From positions 496,001 through 560,000 of the forward strand of contig MU385732.1 in NCBI GenBank assembly GCA_022497155.1: a stretch of 64,000 nucleotides of DNA, written 5' to 3'. Position 1 is the stretch's first letter, and every line of letters starts with the position of its first letter. Made by a program: the position numbers and the translations under genes. The notes under the pieces are model-generated. The model made no database searches, was not told where the DNA came from, and saw nothing but the letters and a program-made list of their open reading frames with translations. This DNA is from Whalleya microplaca. Taxonomy: Eukaryota > Ascomycota > Sordariomycetes > Xylariales > Xylariaceae. Shown piece by piece: positions 57,508-64,000 of the stretch.

Positions 57508-59516
57508 TTATTTGTCCTGATGACTCGTGTAATCCTGTGGAGTCATGTTCTGTGTAAACTGAATTTGTTTCGATCTAGGTTGGCCGGGCGAAGACCTGGA
57601 CGAGGTGACCGATTCGTTTGCATCCCAGTCGAATTGGGTATTTCCGACCGCATTGTGAGCGAACGCGTTCTGTTCTTGGACAGAGCTGATCATATTAGGA
57701 TACAGTGGCGTCGCAGGCAGACTACCGTCGCTCAACTCAACATAACTTGGTATGTTGCGGATGGAAAGATCCGGGAATTCGGTTTGGAAGTAAGGCGTAA
57801 ATAATGGCTGGTCGGAAGAATAGTCGACCCCAGCACTGAAAGGATTGCCGGTATAGTTGTGGTTAACGAAATTCGTCAACAGACCCGGCGTGCTAGGTGG
57901 CGTCTTTAGATTAGACTCGGCCTTCAGCTCTTGCATGATACTTGCCGAAACGCCACCTAGCAAGAACGAGCCATCATCGGAGCATGTCGAGGATACAGTA
58001 GGTTCTCGAATGCCCTGCTGGTCGATAACCGCGGGCGTCATTGGAGTGGGAGGAGCGGCTCCCGCGAATGTCGCTGTAGCCGGTCCTACCGGAGAACGAG
58101 CATGGTATTGCAACAAGGCCTCGGGATTACGACTGAAGAACATGGGCGACCGTGGGCCAGCACTGGATTTCTGAATTCTCCCGTGCATGTTTCCGGTAGT
58201 TGAAGCAATTCGGCGCATGGCTGAAGCAGGGCTTGAAGGGTCTATCCGCTTAGTTCCATCCAAGGCAGTCTTCGGTCCACAGCCGAGATTGTATGGGCGG
58301 TTTCGCAAAGCCGCAGCCTGGAGAGTTGCTGGTCGCGGAATGTTTCGCCGAGAAGCAATATTTGCGGGAGGTGGAGGCGATCTGAACGAGTCTGTTGGAG
58401 TTGGCAGACCCTGGCACAAAGCTGTCGTTTCGTTTTCGTTGTTCAGATTTCCCACACTTTCATCATGAACCGGAGTCGCTTGAGCGGGGCTTTCGTTCAT
58501 TCCAGGGGTGTCAATTGACGAATCTGTCTCGAAGAATGATCCTGTAGCTGGCCTTGGGAACTCTGTAGCCATCATGTTGGGATACTGATGCCTCACATGT
58601 TCACTTTGCATGTTCTGCTCGACTGGTGAAGCTAAGCTGTCCTTCAAGTTGGCTGGCTGACCGTCATGGCTAGCATGCTCGATACTCCTTTGCGGAATGA
58701 AAGGGGCGTAGTTGTCCATAGACCTAGGATGAGAATAGTTTTGGCTGGCATGCGTCTGAGAGAATCCTGATACATCTGCATTGGAGTAATCAATCGACAG
58801 CGGAGACTGAAAGTCATCGGATGCTTCGTCTTGATGAGCAGCATGGTGTTGCGGGTAAGGGGAATCAAAACTATCTGAGCGGGCGGGACTATCATCGACA
58901 ACTTGATTATCGTAAGATTCATCCGATGTTTGAGAGGCTGAGTTGATGTCAGGGAAGACAGCAGATGAAGGTTGCATGGGCCGTTGGTTGTTCTCGCCAA
59001 AGTATTCTCTGCTGGACGGGTCCTCATCCGGCGAGGTGGGTTCGGAGCCGGCCTTCTCTGCTGCCCTCCGAGCCTCATACTCCTCCTGTTTACGCTCCTG
59101 CTTCGCCTTGGCGCGCCGATTTTGAAACCAATTCTATGAATACGAGTCAGCATAATTCATCAGATGAGAAAATCTGAGTGGAATACATTTATTCTGGGTC
59201 GCTCCAGTCCAAGCCCATCTGCCAACTGCGCCTTCACCGAGCTTGATGGCTTGGGATTCTCTTGGAATACTTTCTCCAACTTGTCTACCTCCTCCTTGGA
59301 CAATCGCGGCTTGGACTCCGTCTTGCCATCTCCCAACGGATTTGGGTCAACCATGACTTGATTGCGAGGCTGCTGGTAATTATACATATACGGGAATCCT
59401 GGGAACCCTGGGTGGACAGGGTACTGGTTCTCCGTATACTGTACAGCGTTCCCTTGTCCATGGGGGAAGCCAAAAACTGGAGCGAAGCTCGGTTGAGCAG
59501 AAAAGTGCATGTTCAT
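57508..59516 (-). CDS. Homeobox transcription factor
   Basis: Two exons: 59187-59516 and 57508-59133, giving 651 residues. The 53-nt intron falls inside the homeodomain, between INN of recognition helix 3. The homeodomain covers about residues 66-124: KPRLSKEEVDKLEKVFQENP, then VKAQLADGLGLERPRIN, then NWFQNRRAKAKQERKQ. Invariant Trp112, Phe113, Asn115 and Arg117 are present, so DNA binding should be intact. The N-terminus is rich in Pro, Tyr and Gln. The long C-terminus is Ser/Pro-rich and probably disordered. Fungal homeobox factors of this size control conidiation, appressorium formation or fruiting-body development; which one this is cannot be said. The leader upstream of the ATG is long and pyrimidine-rich, typical of a regulated fungal developmental gene. 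Confidence 0.93.
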
Positions 59517-60450
59517 CTTGTTTCGAGTGAGACCAGCGGTCTCAATATTATGTATGTATATTCGTGGTTGATCGTTAAGTGCCCTCCGATGCGGTGAACT
59601 TGACGGCCGTTGATAGAGCCGACTTCAAACAAAACCGAGATATTACTTATAAAAATGCCTCGCAGAGTGCAATAGTATATACTAGGAGACCTATTTGGGG
59701 GGTGAACGATGATGAAAAGAACGACTGAGGGTCAGCTTCCTGGACAGACCGGTCCACAGAGTTTGCGTTAGAACGAACGTGGTGGTGAACTGAACTGAGG
59801 GTAAACACACAGAACAGCGGCCCAGATCGAGGGACTGAACTGGTATAAGAGCAAACAAGTGGACAAAGGCTGGAGGACGGTGACCAAGTCAGTGTGAGAC
59901 AGAGCTCACTTGAACTCTCGAAGCAGAGACAAGTAGAGTCGGGATGGATCAGAAACAACACAGGAGTGCAAGAGAGCGGGAAGGGAGGGGGGGGTGGCGT
60001 GTAGTCAAGTAGTTGTAGGCGGTGGGTCTTCATGGGAGCTTGCACAACCAGCGGCTGGTGTGCGTTGTCGACCGGGAAGTGCGTAGGTACTTCCGCGGTA
60101 CCACGAAATTGGGTGGAGGTGGACGAGGGAACGCTGGATTTGAGCAGGGCGGGTGACACTGGTCGCCGAAGGGGTACTTCTGTACCAAAATGTTTTCTCA
60201 GATCTGGAGCCCACAGCCCGTAGGCCGCAGCGCAGACGCGGAGGTTTTTTTATTATGAACGGGGTAGCTCGTTGCCCAAGCGCTGACTTGGCTGTCTAGG
60301 CCAGCTCGAATGTGGCGCGCCTAGGCGGGTTGGTTGATGTTGGGCCATCCAGACCAGGCCACCACCAGCAGCCGTCGAGCGCATCGCGGAGTGACATGAA
60401 TTGAACAACCCCCAAGGGACGCCCGTAGTGGATGGGTCCCTGGGGGGTCA

Positions 60451-60485
60451 CTGGCTGGCTGGCTGCTGGCTGGCTGGCTGGCTGG
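60451..60485 (+). repeat. (CTGG)n tetranucleotide repeat
   Basis: About eight CTGG units with one interruption (CTGCTGG). Confidence 0.85.
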
Positions 60486-60720
60486 GTTGGGTTGACTGCG
60501 TGCGTCACTGGAGCCATTGGACCGTAACGAGGATGAGGATTCCCACACCGATCATGTTCCCAGCTGTGTGTTTCCTACCTAACTAGGAGGGAGTACCAGG
60601 GTGGATGAATAATAACCCACTGTTTCTCAGACGGGACATCTCTGTACATCTCTGTACGCACTGCGTACAATACGCTAAAGCAAGCGGCTCTCTCTCTGGC
60701 TTCCTTCTCCTGGGCCTACC

Positions 60721-60762
60721 TGTGCTGGTACCTGTGCCGGTGCCTGTGCCGGTGCCTGTGCC
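60721..60762 (+). repeat. 12-base tandem repeat (CCTGTGCCGGTG)n
   Basis: About three and a half units of a 12-base period, with the first unit diverged. Confidence 0.8.
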
Positions 60763-63700
60763 TTGTCTCTAGTCTCTCAAGCCAAAATATTACAGATCTG
60801 TAGTGTAGGCACGGATTGTAGGCACGGATTCGATGGGACAGAAGGGGGCAGAAAACACGCCTTGCTTCTTGAACGTGGGGACTTAGAGAGGCCCAAGTGT
60901 AAAGTAAAATAAGGCACAGTTCACAGTTCACAGTTGGAGGAGACGCCTTACGCTCCCTGCGTATTGCGAGCGACAGGTTGTGACCACTCAATCACAGGGA
61001 GCAGAGGGCGAGAGGGATGGCGAAATTTGACTGCACACTGAAAGGGGGGGTTCTAAGCTGTGATTTGATTGATTTTGCGGTGGATCTTCCTGGGTGGACC
61101 CAGACAGTGCGCGGTACTGTACGGAAGATACTTGGCAGCTTGGCTTGCTTGGGGCAGGGTTGGAATATGCGCATGCGCGTTGCCCGTTCTCTGGTCTAAC
61201 CTTTTCTTTATACCTAGCTCGACTATGTAATTATAATACATCATTTAGATGAAATGACGAGATACGTATCCCATGTGTGCAAGGTCGAGTGACTGCTATA
61301 TGTAGGTCTGTTAAGATAGCTAGAAGGTAATTGTGATTTACTAAGTGAACTCTTATTAGACAAGACGTATGTTTTTATGATTGTATACCTATAATAAACA
61401 TACGTTTTACTGGAGAGCTCAGAAGAGAGTAAGGTTAGGTAGATCATTACAGTTTACGAAGAGGACACAGAAACCACTCTCTAGGTTACATTACTTACAT
61501 ATACATAGACACAATCAGTACAAATACATATGTAGCCCACTTTTAAGATACCTTACTCTTATAAGTCGTAATCGATGCCATAATGAAATGTTGAAGAAAT
61601 ATTCAAGAAGCAAAAAAGGGCCTTGCACAACATCAAGTGATCACACTGTCTGAGACTTCTATTAGTCTTGACGTCTGCCAAGGAAGCCGACCCTCTAGTC
61701 TATAAGAGAACCTAGAAGAGGTCATCATCATGGTCGCCGTCGCTGTGAATACGTACCTAGGTATCAACAACTGTCAATGGATGTTGGAAATTGTCATGTT
61801 GGAGAAGCTTAATCACATGCATGACTTAGCATATCGAAAGGTCTTAAAGAAGGATTAGTACAGTTTATCAGATTGTAATCATTCTTGAGCTTCTAAGCTT
61901 AGCTGCTTAGGTAGGGTTTAGGTAGGCTTTAGTCAGTGGGCTCTCCTGATTATACCGTACTGATCAACGAGAGACTTATACTGTGCTCGGGAGATTTGCA
62001 AAATGGCTTGCCCGGATTTTCGCAACTCCCTGCACCTTTCAGCGTGTTATTGTTCAAAAAGGAAATTCATTCAGTCAAGTCGCGAATCACACTATCCCCA
62101 AGAGGAGACGCTACCTAATCCCGGCCTGGCCTCTGCCAAGCCGACCCTCGCAAAGTTGCAAAGTTGCGATCGCATGGTAGCATGGCCTCCCTGCCTGCCT
62201 GTCTGCCTGCCTACACAGCTTTACTCTTCGCTTACATTCTTAGTTAATTCGTACTCATCTACGCTGCATGCACCCAGCCGCCGGGGTCCAAGGAGGCAGT
62301 GGGAGCTTGTCAGCCGCGATAGAGGCTCACGACCAAAGTGGTGATAATCGATATGGATTGAGGTGGGTGCCCTTCTGCCGCGAAGTCAGAGCGATTCGTT
62401 CCGATCGCATGCGTTTTCAGCTAAAGAAACATCAGAGCAACATCCAATTGCGAGGTCCACCGGAGTCCCAACCAGGCACTTTGTACGGAGTACTATGTAA
62501 GTCCTGGTCTAATAACGCACTAACGGACACCACTTGGTGGGTTGGTGATCCGCAGCAATCGTGGACCCTGAAGATGAAGTGTCGCTGGGCGTCACCGAAT
62601 ATGCATCGTGAGTTTAGCATTTGCGACTTCGCTCCGGAAAAATCGGAGCAAGACATAATCTACCAACACGGCTTCTTTTCTCCTAGCCCTATCAACCTCC
62701 GATTCTGTTCGTGAGTCGTTCTGGCTATACTCGGTCTCACAACCTCGTTACCTACTACATCCTTGTTATGCACGTTGGCAGGCTCTCAAGGCCCCAACTG
62801 CAACTACTATCGGACAACGGACAAAGACCACAAGAGCCAGCGTGTTACAGGTCCCTGACTAATGCTATGAACACCCTACACAAATAAGTGGCATACCGCA
62901 CGCAATCCCACCTCATTGGAAAGGTCAGTCAGTCAGTACATGAAGCAGGCTTATTTGCAGCACAAGTTACGCCCAAAGGGGGACCCCAGCTTGCCTTGAA
63001 GTTTTCGTCTGGCCCTTTGTAGACACATTGCGACCCGAGTTTTCGCAACTTGAGGTTCAAGAAGAAAAGATAGGCTCCTCGTGGTCTAGAGTTGCACTCA
63101 CCGGTTGTCAGAGGCTGCTATTCCTGGGGTCTTTGCAATTAGCATACCTAATCTGCAGGTGTGGTAAGAGATCGGAGCTGGACTCATGTAAACGGATCCT
63201 CACTGCGATTGGCTTCTTCGGCCGTCAGGTTGCATTGGCCCCTTCCGCCTCCCACACAAGCTTGCAGGAGCTAGTTCAACCTCGGCGTCCTGTCGACATA
63301 TACTACATATGTACGCCGCACAGTACACACATTCCCCCTCACCTTGATAGACTAGGGCCCATGAGCTCGGTGCCGATGGCAGATCGCAGTTTATGGCGCG
63401 ATTCATAGCATGAAAAACTCTCGGCAGCATCGCCAGTTGCTTATCTACAAGTATGTACGGCTCAAATCCAGCCAGCCGAGTCTTTACTTGCCTTTTACTG
63501 TGTTACCGTTTCACAAACCTATATGCCGGCATGGCAGCCCGAAGGAAAATTGCGGCTATTCTTATGAACGACAATATCACCAGATGGTCTCGTGGTAACT
63601 GTGACGACGAGATCTTAATTAAGCCATATATATCTTGCTTATAGCCATGCATGCTAGGAATAGATGATGATGTCGCAATAGCATTCCCCGGGTCGCACCA

Positions 63701-64000
63701 TGTGCCAATCGTCGAATATAGATTTTCTTATGATGTGCAATTATAGGCCGGTCCATTGGTACCACCAAGAGGTGGGGGAATGTCTGAATGGGTCGGCCGG
63801 GGTCGCATTAGCTCCCTTGTAAGCGAAGATTGTCAAGGTTTAGGTGAGCCAGAAAGCTGGGACGCTGGGATTCTTGTCACTCAGCGCCAGGGACATGGGA
63901 TGAGATTGTCAAAAGTCCCAGTCACTTTAATAAGGTAGCTAGCTAGCTTACTAGAGCTGCACCAACTACGGAGAACCCTAGCTGCCTAGTTGCTCTGCCG

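Larger units (their letters stand above)
59517..64000. other. Homeobox promoter and gene-poor right end
   Basis: No gene is supported. From 59517 to about 60250 is the pyrimidine-rich (minus strand) leader and promoter of the homeobox gene, with upstream frames of up to 170 codons. Simple repeats lie at 60451-60485 and 60721-60762. An ACCTAGGT palindrome is at 61755-61762. Frames up to 148 codons at 62268-62714 have no motif. Confidence 0.5.

Noticed and set aside
62268..62714. Plus-strand 148-codon frame
   Set aside because: No recognisable domain or splice pattern, and flanking frames give equal lengths by chance.
1..64000. CRISPR arrays, insertion sequences, biosynthetic gene cluster
   Set aside because: No regularly spaced repeats, no transposase frame, and no PKS, NRPS or terpene synthase signature; the intron-bearing genes show a eukaryotic genome.

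Overview
The window looks like chromosomal DNA of a filamentous ascomycete (Pezizomycotina, most likely a Sordariomycete). Protein genes are interrupted by short GT-AG introns, mostly 50-80 nt, many with CTAAC or CTGAC branch points. Genes lie on both strands without operons. A single dispersed 5S rRNA gene is present, and most protein families are fungal (DUF1774, Clr5, CHO2, Bre2, Nse1). All exon joins below were worked out by hand from splice sites and frame continuity; no homology search was run.

Left third (1-23.5 kb): the 3' end of a serine-rich protein gene; translation factor eIF3g; a small basic protein; the phosphatidylethanolamine N-methyltransferase CHO2; a 4.7 kb gene-poor stretch with a decayed surface-protein gene and a pair of diverged direct repeats; an Atg38-like MIT/coiled-coil protein; a GRAM-VASt sterol-transfer protein of the Ysp2/Lam type; purine-rich microsatellites; and a 5S rRNA gene.

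Middle (24.7-48.5 kb): a seven-exon gene for a protein with seven predicted membrane segments; a weak small-gene candidate; the Smc5/6 subunit Nse1; a one-span membrane protein; the COMPASS subunit Bre2; an odd intron-containing tRNA-Arg(CCT)-like gene with a Pol III terminator; an AcpS-type phosphopantetheinyl transferase; a DUF1774 membrane protein; a Clr5-domain protein; cysteine dioxygenase; and a HIRAN-SNF2-RING helicase of the Rad5/HLTF type.

Right part (48.5-64 kb): gene-poor. It holds a small secreted precursor that appears to release a 35-residue six-cysteine peptide, a 5.9 kb AT-rich tract without genes, a homeobox transcription factor, and about 4.5 kb with no recognisable gene.

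Most genes are housekeeping and independent of their neighbours: translation, phospholipid and sterol handling, chromatin, DNA repair, sulfur amino-acid catabolism. I see no biosynthetic cluster and no obvious multi-gene new system. The most interesting single items are the secreted cysteine-knot-like peptide precursor, the seven-span receptor-like protein, and the tRNA-like locus with an enlarged D-loop.
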